Origin: Actinomycetes bacterium
Lineage (GTDB): Bacteria; Actinomycetota; Acidimicrobiia; Acidimicrobiales; Microtrichaceae
NCBI GenBank assembly: GCA_023423475.1
Contig: JAFAFN010000114.1
Location: forward strand, 1-22,130
Reading direction: 5' to 3'
DNA: 22,130 nucleotides
This document shows positions 14,238-22,130 of the stretch, piece by piece. The notes beneath the pieces were generated by a model. The model had not been told where the DNA came from and did not search any database. It saw nothing but the letters and a program-made list of their open reading frames with translations. Each line of letters begins with the position of its first letter. The stretch's first letter is position 1. Position numbers and translations under genes: made by a program.

Positions 14238-15185
14238 ATGCCGCATCCACGCAGATTCAGGTTCGGCGCCCAGCTGCACCAACCGCTGCCGGGACTGACC
14301 TGGTTGCAGAGCGCCCGACGGATCGAAGAGCTCGGCTACTCGACGTTGTTCGTGCCCGATCACTTCGGCGAGCAGCTGGCCCCCATCACCGCAATGGCGA
14401 CCGCCGCAGCAGCGACCGACCGGCTCTCGGTCGGCTCGCTGGTCTTCGACAACGACTACCGGCACCCTGTGGTCCTGGCCAAGGAGATGGCGTCGATCGA
14501 CTCGGTCTTCTCGGGCCGTACCGAGGTGGGCATCGGCGCCGGCTGGATGGCGTCGGACTACCGCGAGTCGGGCATCGCGATGGACGCGCCGAAGGTGCGG
14601 GTCGACCGTCTGATCGAGGCGGTCGAGATCATCCGTGGGCTCTGGTCGGGCGAGCCGGTCGACTTCCACGGCGAGCACTACGACATCACCGGTCTCGTGG
14701 GGCACCCTGCGCCGCACACCCCCGGTGGGCCGCCGCTGATCATCGCCGGTGGCTCTCCGAGGATGCTGCGCTTCGCCGGCGCCCACGCCGACATCGTCGG
14801 CGTCAACCCGTCGATCCACTCCGGCGAGATCGATGCTGACGCCGCCCGTGACGGCCTGGCCGACCGGATGGACCGCAAGTTCGAGTGGGTCGCCGAGGGT
14901 GCGGGCGACCGCATGGCCGAGCTCGAGTTCAACGCATGGGTCCCGGTCGTGGCGATCACCGACGACGCGCAGGCGGTCGCCGAGATGGTGGCACCCGGCT
15001 TCGGGCTCGCCCCCGAGCAGGCGGGCGAGGCGCTGGAGTCACCGATGGCGATCGTCGGCACCGAGGACGAGATCGTCGAGCGGCTCGAGGGTCGACGCGA
15101 CCGCTGGGGCTTCTCGTACTTCGTGGTGCAGAACGAGTCGGCGCTCGCCCTCGAGCCGATCGTCGCCCGCCTCACCGGACACTGA
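14238..15185 (+). CDS. F420-type LLM oxidoreductase (MSMEG_2516-like)
   Basis: The 315-residue protein is a luciferase-like monooxygenase-fold enzyme, a TIM barrel that in actinobacteria usually binds coenzyme F420. RFGAQLHQPLPGLTWLQSARR and GYSTLFVPDHFGEQLAP are the first barrel strands. Further signatures are EVGIGAGWMASDYRESGI, the region that contacts the deazaflavin, and PLIIAGGSPRMLRFAGAHADIVG. The pattern matches what I remember of the TIGR03621 (MSMEG_2516) family. ATG 14238 is preceded by GAGGAGG at a standard distance, so the longer frame is rejected. No genes of F420 synthesis are in the window, and FMN use cannot be ruled out. The substrate is unknown. Confidence 0.85.
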   Translation: MPHPRRFRFGAQLHQPLPGLTWLQSARRIEELGYSTLFVPDHFGEQLAPITAMATAAAATDRLSVGSLVFDNDYRHPVVLAKEMASIDSVFSGRTEVGIGAGWMASDYRESGIAMDAPKVRVDRLIEAVEIIRGLWSGEPVDFHGEHYDITGLVGHPAPHTPGGPPLIIAGGSPRMLRFAGAHADIVGVNPSIHSGEIDADAARDGLADRMDRKFEWVAEGAGDRMAELEFNAWVPVVAITDDAQAVAEMVAPGFGLAPEQAGEALESPMAIVGTEDEIVERLEGRRDRWGFSYFVVQNESALALEPIVARLTGH

Positions 15186-15204
15186 CCCGCCGCGGACCAC
15201 GAAC

Positions 15205-15246
15205 TCCTCCTCGTTCTCGATGTGATCACGGCGAGAACGAGGAGGA
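15205..15246 (+). terminator. Long perfect hairpin after the LLM gene
   Basis: Two perfect 15-bp arms (15205-15219 and 15232-15246; left arm TCCTCCTCGTTCTCG) enclose a 12-base loop that itself contains the palindrome GTGATCAC. It starts 20 bases past the LLM stop and precedes the tetR promoter, so termination is the simplest role. No T-run follows. Confidence 0.65.
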
Positions 15247-15252
15247 TCTGGC

Positions 15253-15300
15253 GACGGCGACGGCGACGGTGACGGTGACGGTGACGGTGACGGTGACGGT
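15253..15300 (+). repeat. Hexamer tandem repeat abutting the tetR -35
   Basis: Eight uninterrupted six-base units: two GACGGC and six GACGGT. The last T of the array is the first base of the tetR -35 hexamer. Such arrays can change copy number by slippage. Confidence 0.95.
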
Positions 15301-15328
15301 GGACACATTAAGGCATGTGCCTTAGAGT
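15300..15328 (+). promoter_or_regulatory. tetR promoter (TGGACA - 17 - TAGAGT), leaderless
   Basis: TGGACA (one mismatch to TTGACA) is separated by exactly 17 bases from TAGAGT, a TAnnnT -10. The ATG at 15335 follows six bases later, with no ribosome site, so transcription and translation should start together. This is the best-formed sigma-70-type promoter of the window. Confidence 0.75.
15309..15324 (+). promoter_or_regulatory. Palindromic operator inside the tetR promoter
   Basis: TAAGGCA-TG-TGCCTTA has perfect 7-bp arms and a two-base centre. It lies between the -35 and -10 and overlaps the first two bases of the -10, where a bound dimer would block RNA polymerase. The natural candidate ligand is the TetR protein encoded six bases after the promoter, giving autorepression. 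Confidence 0.7.
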
Positions 15329-15334
15329 CGACAC

Positions 15335-16060
15335 ATGGCCATCCCGACGACTCCCTCCGCTCCGGCGACGACCGCTCCGGCAACGACCGACGCGTCCCGG
15401 CCGGCGCGGGCGTCGATGATCGCCGCGGCCGAGCGGATCGTCGCCGAACGCGGCCTCTCGGCCATGTCCCTCCGTGTCGTGCAGCAGGAGTCGGGGCAGC
15501 GCAACAAGTCCGCCGCGCAGTACCACTTCGGATCCCGCGACGGCCTGATCGAGGCCGTGCTGACGACCCGCATGGCCGAGGTCAACGAACGCCGCGCCCA
15601 GCTGCTCGTCGAGATCCCCGCTGATGGCAGCACCGACAGCGGGACCGTCATCCGCCAGCTCGTCGAGGCGCTGATCCGACCGGTGGCGGAGCAGACGGTG
15701 ATGCGTCCCGAGAGCGCGTGGGCACGGTTCGTGGTGCAGGCCGGCAACGACCCGACCGTCGCCGAGACGGTGCGTCGCAGCGTCGAGGGCGAGCCCTACC
15801 GCGAGCTCGTGGACCGACTGGGTGCGGCGATGGCCCAGGTCCCGACCCCACTGCGGCGCCTCCGCATCGACCGGGCGGTCGGACTGGTCTTCACCTCGCT
15901 GGCCGCCGGCGAACACGCCCGGGACGCGGGCCGATCGTCCTCGACCGACCGCGGGCAGATCGACCTGACCGCCCGCATCGAGGACCTGATCGACGCCACC
16001 ACCGCCCTGCTCGCGGCAGCACCCTCTGCGACGACGCTCGCCGCCCTGCGCGACACCTGA
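15335..16060 (+). CDS. TetR family transcriptional regulator
   Basis: The 241-residue protein has a TetR N-terminal DNA-binding domain at about 24-77 (ARASMIAAAERIVAERG, then SLRVVQQESGQRNKSAAQYHFGSRDGLIEAVL). The helix-turn-helix is about 45-65 and YHFGSRDGL is the family signature. It is preceded by a 20-residue Ala/Thr/Pro tail. The rest is the ligand-binding and dimer domain, which is not informative about the inducer. The gene starts directly after a leaderless promoter that contains a palindrome, so autoregulation is likely. The TauD-like dioxygenase begins 89 bases downstream on the same strand and is the likely regulated partner. Confidence 0.9.
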   Translation: MAIPTTPSAPATTAPATTDASRPARASMIAAAERIVAERGLSAMSLRVVQQESGQRNKSAAQYHFGSRDGLIEAVLTTRMAEVNERRAQLLVEIPADGSTDSGTVIRQLVEALIRPVAEQTVMRPESAWARFVVQAGNDPTVAETVRRSVEGEPYRELVDRLGAAMAQVPTPLRRLRIDRAVGLVFTSLAAGEHARDAGRSSSTDRGQIDLTARIEDLIDATTALLAAAPSATTLAALRDT

Positions 16061-16087
16061 CCCGCTGCTCGGCACCTGACCCGCTGC
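16054..16087 (+). repeat. Direct duplication of the tetR stop region
   Basis: The 15-mer CACCTGACCCGCTGC, which includes the tetR stop codon, occurs at 16054-16068 and again at 16073-16087, a 19-base period. The second copy is untranslated. Confidence 0.9.
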
Positions 16088-16101
16088 GCGACCGCCCGCC
16101 T

Positions 16102-16133
16102 GACCGACAGACCGACCGACCGACAGACCGACC
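16102..16133 (+). repeat. 16-bp perfect tandem repeat between tetR and tauD-like gene
   Basis: GACCGACAGACCGACC is present twice back to back, itself built from GACC/GACA tetramers. It lies 16 bases before the dioxygenase start, inside the intergenic leader. Confidence 0.9.
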
Positions 16134-16149
16134 GACCACTGGAGCCGAC

Positions 16150-17061
16150 ATGTTCACCGTCAACGACCACCTCCGCATCGGCGCCAGCACGGCGCCCAGG
16201 GTCCCGGATGGCTTCGAGCTCCGCCCCTACGACCGCTTCACGATCGACCCGCTCTCCCCCACCATCGGTGCGGTCATCGGCGGGGTGGACCTGGGCGACG
16301 TCGACGACGAGCTGCACGACGAGCTGCACCGAGCCCTGCTCGAGTGGAAGGTGCTGTTCTTCCGCGACCAGGTGATCACGCGCGACCAGCAGCGCGATCT
16401 CGCGCTGTCGTGGGGTGAGATCGAACGCCACCCGTTCTACGCCTTCGTGCAGCCCGACCAGCCCGACGCCGACGTGGTCCGCCTGGCGAAGGACGCGATG
16501 AGCAGCGGCGTCGAGAACGTCTGGCACGCGGACCTGACCTGGCACGAGCGGCCGTCGTTCGGCGCGGTGCTGCGCGCGGTCGAGGTGCCCGACGTAGGTG
16601 GCGACACGCTGTGGGCCGATGCGGGCGCGGCCTACGACGAGCTCCCGGAGGAGATGAAGGAGCGCATCGACGGACTCGTCGCAGTGCACGACTGGCGCCG
16701 CACGTTCGGACTCGCGATGCCCGAGGAGGACCGCGATCGCCTGAGCGGGCAGTTCCCGCTCGTGCAGCACCCGGTCGTCAGGATCCACCCGGAGACCGGC
16801 CGGCGGACGCTGTTCGTGAACGCGATCTTCACCTCGCACCTCGTCGACGTCGACCACGACGAGAGCGAGCGGATCCTCACCGCGCTCTACGCCCAGATGC
16901 ACCGACCCGAGTTCCAGTGCAGGTTCCGCTGGCTGCCCGGCTCCGTCGCGATCTGGGACAACCGGTCGACGCAGCACTACGCGGCGAGCGACTACGCACC
17001 GGCGCCGCGAGTGATGGAGCGCATCAGCATCGCGGGGGACGTGCCCTACGGGCCCAGCTGA
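16150..17061 (+). CDS. TauD/TfdA-type Fe(II)/2-oxoglutarate dioxygenase
   Basis: The 303-residue protein matches the TauD/TfdA family, which couples oxidation of 2-oxoglutarate to hydroxylation of a substrate such as taurine, alkyl sulfates or aryloxyacids. The N-terminus has SPTIGAVIGGVDL, followed by WKVLFFRDQ. The iron triad is His126-x-Asp128 (VWHADLTW) and His276 (STQHYAASDY). Arg291 in RVMERISIAG is the expected 2-oxoglutarate anchor. ATG 16150 is preceded by GGAG and opens family-like sequence, so the longer upstream frame is rejected. The gene follows tetR and is probably in its operon. No sulfonate transporter is nearby, so taurine itself should not be assumed. Confidence 0.88.
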   Translation: MFTVNDHLRIGASTAPRVPDGFELRPYDRFTIDPLSPTIGAVIGGVDLGDVDDELHDELHRALLEWKVLFFRDQVITRDQQRDLALSWGEIERHPFYAFVQPDQPDADVVRLAKDAMSSGVENVWHADLTWHERPSFGAVLRAVEVPDVGGDTLWADAGAAYDELPEEMKERIDGLVAVHDWRRTFGLAMPEEDRDRLSGQFPLVQHPVVRIHPETGRRTLFVNAIFTSHLVDVDHDESERILTALYAQMHRPEFQCRFRWLPGSVAIWDNRSTQHYAASDYAPAPRVMERISIAGDVPYGPS

Positions 17062-17078
17062 CGGCGCGGGTCGGGTGA

Positions 17079-18545
<1,467 letters not shown>

Positions 18546-18546
18546 A

Positions 18547-19413
18547 TCAGCCGACCGCGAGCACCGGTTCGGGCTCGACGATCACGAAGCCGCCGGGCGA
18601 GAACTCGAGCTGGAACGCCTCACCCGAGCCCCGTCCGATCAGCGCGCCGGCGCTCATCGACGACTTGGTCGTGATCTGCAGACCAGCGGACCAGGCGACG
18701 ACCGCGTTCGGGTCGACGCAGGTCCTGGCCTCGGAGGTGTCGAGCACGACGGGCCAGTCGCTCGCGAGGATCACCGTGCCGGGGCCGGTGAGCGTCACGT
18801 TGAACAGGCCGCCGGCGGCCATCGCGCCGATGCCGCCCTTGATCATCTGGATGCTCCACTCGACGCTCGCGTCGAAGCCGAGCAGGGCCCGCGACGATGC
18901 CGAGAGCTGCTCGCCCGGGCCGAGCTCGAGCAGGTGCAGCTTCTTGCCGGCGTGGGAGACGAAGAGCTCGCCCGACCCCTCGCACGTCATCAACTTCAGG
19001 CCCTCGCCCGTCGCCATCGACTTGAGGTACTTGGCTGCGCCGGAGCCCTTGTAGGCGAAGGTCACGTCGCCCTGGAAGGCGATCATGGCGCCGCGGGTGA
19101 CCTGCAGCGGTGCGCCGAGGGTGACCTTGACCACCGCGGGGTTCTGTCGTGTCATCCGGCCGGTCGTCGCGACCTCCATGTTCTCCGATGAGAACAGCGA
19201 CGAGGACTTCATGTACGAGGGCATCTGGTGTGCGACGCCGTAGCCGCCACCGGTCCCCTCGGTCGTGACGGGAGCAGCGGCGGCCGCCTCCGCGGTCGCA
19301 CCATCGGCGCCCTGGCTCGCGGGTGCGACGTGCTCGGTCCACGCGTTGCCGTCCCAGTAGCGCTGCAGCGTCGGGTCCTGTGGGTCGGGATACCAGTTGG
19401 CCGGGGTGCTCAT
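18547..19413 (-). CDS. DUF2510-AIM24 family protein
   Basis: The 288-residue protein has two parts. Residues about 6-30 (WYPDPQDPTLQRYWDGNAW) form a DUF2510 domain, a short Trp-rich module common at the N-terminus of actinobacterial proteins. After an Ala/Thr/Gly linker, residues about 75-285 are an AIM24/TIGR00266-type beta-rich domain, with GAMIAFQGDVTFAYKG, GLFNVTLTGPGTVILASD and a final EFSPGGFVIVEPEP. AIM24 homologues are named after a yeast mitochondrial biogenesis gene; the bacterial role is not known. There is no membrane span. ATG 19413 is preceded by GGTGA at five bases. It is divergent from the substrate-binding-protein gene. Confidence 0.85.
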   Translation of the reverse strand: MSTPANWYPDPQDPTLQRYWDGNAWTEHVAPASQGADGATAEAAAAAPVTTEGTGGGYGVAHQMPSYMKSSSLFSSENMEVATTGRMTRQNPAVVKVTLGAPLQVTRGAMIAFQGDVTFAYKGSGAAKYLKSMATGEGLKLMTCEGSGELFVSHAGKKLHLLELGPGEQLSASSRALLGFDASVEWSIQMIKGGIGAMAAGGLFNVTLTGPGTVILASDWPVVLDTSEARTCVDPNAVVAWSAGLQITTKSSMSAGALIGRGSGEAFQLEFSPGGFVIVEPEPVLAVG

Positions 19414-19502
19414 GTCGCTCACCTTGCCACGTACCGGCCTGCCCGCGGAGTGCACCTCGGGCGCCGAGGTCACACCGATCGGACACTCCTGCGTCGTGAC
19501 CG

Positions 19503-19530
19503 TGGACACACGCGTCGTCGTGCATATACT
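19503..19530 (+). promoter_or_regulatory. Promoter of the substrate-binding protein gene (TGGACA - 16 - TATACT)
   Basis: TGGACA at 19503-19508 and TATACT at 19525-19530 are separated by 16 bases. The -35 is identical to that of tetR. Transcription would begin near 19537, leaving a leader of about 55 bases before GTG 19592. Confidence 0.65.
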
Positions 19531-19531
19531 C

Positions 19532-19567
19532 GGACAGGTGTCTGGACATCTGTCCAGATGTCTGTCC
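19532..19567 (+). promoter_or_regulatory. Nested symmetric operator-like array of GGACA/TGTCC half-sites
   Basis: The arrangement is GGACA-N7-GGACA-N2-TGTCC-N7-TGTCC. The inner element is a perfect palindrome with 8-bp arms (TCTGGACA, two bases, TGTCCAGA at 19541-19558). The outer half-sites are placed symmetrically, each 12 bases away. It begins two bases after the -10 and covers the expected transcription start, which fits repression by two stacked dimers. If transcribed it could also fold as a hairpin. Confidence 0.65.
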
Positions 19568-19591
19568 AACTCAGTTCGGGGGGATTCCGAC

Positions 19592-21010
19592 GTGCGACGG
19601 TTCGTGATGGTTCCAGTGGTGTGCCTGGCGCTCGTGGCGGGCGCCTGCGGCGCGAGCGGCGACGCAGCAGAAGAGGGCGCACCGGCGACGACCGAAGCCG
19701 AGTCCGGAGCGACAGCCGAGTCGGCCTCGTTCGGATCGCTCGACGACCTGTGCGGACCGGGCGACTTCACGATCGCCGAGGACGAGGCCGGATCCCGCGG
19801 TGGCGACCAGCTCCGGATCGGCATCGCGACCGACCGGGCCTCGACGGTGCGCCCCGGGCTCAACAAGGAGATGTGGGACGCCTCGATCGCCTTCGTCGAC
19901 TGGTGCAACGAGCAGGGTGGCGTCGGCGGACTCCAGATCGACCCGGTCGAGCTGAGCGGCGCGCTGTTCGACGTCGAGGCGGCGATGACCACCGCGTGCA
20001 CCGACGTGTTCGCGATGGTCGGCGGCGGCTACGCCCAGGACGACCTCGAGTTCTCCGGCAAGGACGGTTCCGACTTCCACAAGTGCGGGATGATCGACAT
20101 CCCGGGCTACGCCGTGTCACCGCAGAAGGCCGACTCGAACGGCCAGGTGCAGCCGGTCCCCAACCCCGGCACGACGATGGCCAACACGTGGATCCGTGAC
20201 TTCGCCGAGCTCTACCCCGAGGCCGCGGAGAAGGCCGTCGTGGTCTACGGCGAGCTGCCGGCACTGGAGCAGATCAAGGACTCCTACGTCACCATGCTCG
20301 ACGAGCTCGAGATCCCGATGGCCGGCACGTTCCCCTACCAGGTGGTCGGCATGAGCGACTGGACACCGCTCGCCCGCCGGATCATCGACACCGGTGCCAC
20401 CACGATGCTCTTCGTCGGCGAGCCGGCCAACGCGACCGCGCTGACGGCCACGCTCACCCAGCAGGGCTGGGAGGGGCGGCCGCTGTTCGAGACGAACATG
20501 TACGACGAGCAGATCTTCGTCCAGGGCGCCGAGGCGGTCGAGGGCTCGGTGATCCGGATGACCTCGGGACCGCTCGAGGAGGCCGACCGTCAGCCGGCGA
20601 CGCAGGCCTACCTCGACCTGATCGCTGATCGGGTCGAGGACGGCAAGGTCGGCACGCTCGGCCTCCACGCGGTCAGCGCTTGGCTGCTCTTCGTCACCGC
20701 GGCGAACGCGTGCGGCGAGATGAACGACGGCGTGCTCGATCGGACCTGCATCCTCGAACAGGCTGCGGAGCAGGAGGACTGGACCGCCGGCGGACTGCAC
20801 GGACCCACCGACCCGGCGCGTCAGGGCGAGGCCGAGACGTCGCCGTGCGGACTGCTCGTCATCGCGAAGGACGGCAAGTTCGAGCGCCTGTACCCGGAGC
20901 TCGGCGGAGAGGGCGACGACGGCGACGGCTACCACTGCCCCGACGACGGCGTGAGCCGCATCCCCGACAACGAGGGCAAGGCCGTCATCGATCCGGACCG
21001 GCCCATCTGA
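19592..21010 (+). CDS. Lipoprotein substrate-binding protein of an ABC importer (Leu/urea type)
   Basis: The 472-residue protein has a lipoprotein-type signal: RRF, a hydrophobic core and Cys19 in LVAGACG. A 25-residue Ala/Glu/Thr linker follows, so it should be anchored outside the membrane. The mature part resembles type I periplasmic-binding proteins of branched-chain amino acid, amide or urea importers: LRIGIATDRASTVRPGLNKEMWD, FVDWCNEQGGVGG as the usual first helix, and later ATTMLFVGEPANATALTATL. Several cysteines in the C-terminal half may form disulfides. GTG 19592 follows GGGGGG; ATG 19607 is an alternative but shortens the signal. No permease or ATPase genes are in view; the next gene is an acyl-D-amino-acid amidohydrolase. 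The ligand is unknown. Confidence 0.83.
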   Translation: MRRFVMVPVVCLALVAGACGASGDAAEEGAPATTEAESGATAESASFGSLDDLCGPGDFTIAEDEAGSRGGDQLRIGIATDRASTVRPGLNKEMWDASIAFVDWCNEQGGVGGLQIDPVELSGALFDVEAAMTTACTDVFAMVGGGYAQDDLEFSGKDGSDFHKCGMIDIPGYAVSPQKADSNGQVQPVPNPGTTMANTWIRDFAELYPEAAEKAVVVYGELPALEQIKDSYVTMLDELEIPMAGTFPYQVVGMSDWTPLARRIIDTGATTMLFVGEPANATALTATLTQQGWEGRPLFETNMYDEQIFVQGAEAVEGSVIRMTSGPLEEADRQPATQAYLDLIADRVEDGKVGTLGLHAVSAWLLFVTAANACGEMNDGVLDRTCILEQAAEQEDWTAGGLHGPTDPARQGEAETSPCGLLVIAKDGKFERLYPELGGEGDDGDGYHCPDDGVSRIPDNEGKAVIDPDRPI

Positions 21011-21063
21011 ACGGACGGACCACTCGGCGGGAGTGAGGCAGACCCGGACCGACCCATCTGAAC
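20990..21063 (+). repeat. Direct repeat of the substrate-binding-protein stop region
   Basis: A 23-base segment containing the last codons and stop (20990-21012) recurs at 21041-21063 with two mismatches, 51 bases downstream. The core GACC(G/A)... CCATCTGAAC is shared. The second copy is untranslated. Confidence 0.85.
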
Positions 21064-21110
21064 TGCCGCGTAGGCTCCGCTCGCGGGACACGACGAACCT
21101 GGAGGACCCG

Positions 21111-22130
21111 ATGACGACGACGTTGGTGCACGGCGGCACGGTGTACGACGGCACCGAGTCCCCCGGACGACGCGCCGACGTGCTCGTCGTCGACGGCGTC
21201 GTCACCGAGATCGGTCCCGACCTGACGGCCCCCGCCGACGCCGCCCGCATCGATGCGACCGGCTGCTGGGTCACGCCAGGTTTCATCGACCTGCACACCC
21301 ACTACGACGCCGAGATCGAGCTCGACCCGTCGTTGTCGGAGTCGGTCCGCCACGGCGTGACGACGGTGCTGGTCGGGTCGTGCGGCCTGTCGTTCGCCAT
21401 CGGTGACCCGACGGACCTCGCCGACATGTTCTGCCGGGTCGAGGGTGTCCCCCGCCAGGACGTGCTCCCCCTGCTGGAGCGCATCCAGGACTGGGACTCC
21501 CCCGCCGGGTACCTCGACCACCTCGACCGCCGGCCGCTCGGGCCGAACGTCACATCGTTCCTCGGCCACTCGGCGATCCGGGCGCACGTGATGGGACTCG
21601 GCCGCTCGCTCGACGACGATGTCGAACCCAGCGCGACCGAGCTCGACGAGATGGCCGACATGCTGGACGAGGCACTCGACGCCGGCTACCTGGGGCTGTC
21701 GATCAACACGTTGCCGTGGGACAAGATGGACGGCGATCGCTTCCGCAGCCTGCCGACGCCGTCGGTGTTCGCGAAGTGGTCCGAGTACCGCCGCCTGGGC
21801 CGGGTGCTGCGTCGCCGCGGCGCAGTGTTCCAGGGCGTGCCCGACATCTCGGCGCGCTGGAACGTCGCGCTGTTCATCGCGATGGCATCCGGCATCGGCC
21901 GGGCTCCGCTCAAGACGTCGATCATCTCGATGATGGACGTCAAGGCGGCGCCGGGCACCTACAAGATGTTCGCCGGCGCGGCGGCGTTCGCCCGGCGCTG
22001 GTTCGGCGCCGACGTACGGCTGCAGGCGCTGCCCCAGCCGTTCCGGTTGTGGACCGACGGCCTGGAGAACCCGGTGATCGAGGAGATCGGCGCCGGGACC
22101 GAGGCGCTGCACCTGGCCGGACGGGCGCGC
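21111..22130 (+). CDS. N-acyl-D-amino-acid deacylase-like amidohydrolase, 3' end cut by window edge
   Basis: The visible 340 residues start MTTTLVHGGTVYDGTESPGR, the small beta-sandwich of urease-superfamily amidohydrolases. Then comes TPGFIDLHTHYDAEIELDP (55-73), with His62-x-His64 as metal ligands. VLVGSCGLSF (87-96) supplies the Cys that bridges the metal site in D-aminoacylases in place of a carboxylated Lys. FLGHSAIRAHVMG and GYLGLSINTLPWD continue the family pattern. D-aminoacylases release D-amino acids from N-acyl forms, but the family also contains other N-substituted amide hydrolases. ATG 21111 has GGAGG five bases upstream. The gene follows the binding protein by 100 bases on the same strand and may be cotranscribed. 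The remaining third is outside the window. Confidence 0.87.
   Translation, partial: MTTTLVHGGTVYDGTESPGRRADVLVVDGVVTEIGPDLTAPADAARIDATGCWVTPGFIDLHTHYDAEIELDPSLSESVRHGVTTVLVGSCGLSFAIGDPTDLADMFCRVEGVPRQDVLPLLERIQDWDSPAGYLDHLDRRPLGPNVTSFLGHSAIRAHVMGLGRSLDDDVEPSATELDEMADMLDEALDAGYLGLSINTLPWDKMDGDRFRSLPTPSVFAKWSEYRRLGRVLRRRGAVFQGVPDISARWNVALFIAMASGIGRAPLKTSIISMMDVKAAPGTYKMFAGAAAFARRWFGADVRLQALPQPFRLWTDGLENPVIEEIGAGTEALHLAGRAR

Noticed and set aside
15253..15300. CRISPR-like or coding explanation for the GACGGT array
   Set aside because: The units are six bases with no spacers, and the array lies outside any credible gene.

Overview
The window is high-GC DNA with dense genes, short spacers and frequent ATGA/GTGA-type overlaps. 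GTG, TTG and possibly CTG starts occur beside ATG. The content is typical of Actinobacteria: a tatB-tatC-helY cluster, a DUF4193-like acidic zinc protein, a DUF2510-AIM24 protein, a 13E12-type DUF222/HNH gene and an F420-type luciferase-like oxidoreductase. I infer an actinomycetota chromosome, perhaps an Acidimicrobiia/Ilumatobacter-like lineage; the class-level guess is weak. I saw no rRNA, tRNA, CRISPR array, prophage or intact insertion sequence.

Layout. Positions 1-1911 (minus): acidic zinc-ribbon protein, DUF8129-like protein, GNAT acetyltransferase and a Nudix-fold protein that runs off the left edge. Positions 1998-5852 (minus): a 541-residue tandem ThyX-like protein, an M20-type amidohydrolase and a zinc-independent MDR oxidoreductase. 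Positions 5905-10757 (minus): a compact operon of small membrane protein, tatB, tatC, helY and a DAGK-like C-terminal-domain protein, with stop/start overlaps from tatB onward. Positions 10871-12057: a zinc-ribbon protein (minus) divergent from a GDPD phosphodiesterase (plus). Positions 12232-13646 (minus): a frameshifted DUF222-HNH gene. Positions 13690-15185: a small membrane-anchored protein (minus) divergent from an F420-type oxidoreductase (plus). Positions 15335-18512 (plus): TetR regulator, TauD-like dioxygenase and NADP-type glutamate dehydrogenase. Positions 18547-19413 (minus): DUF2510-AIM24 protein. Positions 19592-22130 (plus): a lipoprotein substrate-binding protein and an N-acyl-D-amino-acid deacylase-like amidohydrolase cut by the right edge. 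No gene-free stretch exceeds 300 bases.

The regulatory DNA is unusually readable. Five starts lie 6-7 bases downstream of a TAnnnT -10 hexamer without a Shine-Dalgarno, which points to leaderless mRNAs. The tetR promoter carries a palindromic operator between its -35 and -10. The substrate-binding-protein promoter is followed by a nested symmetric array of GGACA/TGTCC half-sites. Several genes also have short direct duplications at or near their stop codon.

The most unusual gene is the tandem ThyX-like protein, whose two halves retain complementary parts of the ThyX motif. Amino-acid and nitrogen functions (glutamate dehydrogenase, amino-acid-type binding protein, acyl-amino-acid amidohydrolases) recur, but I do not see a single coherent novel pathway.
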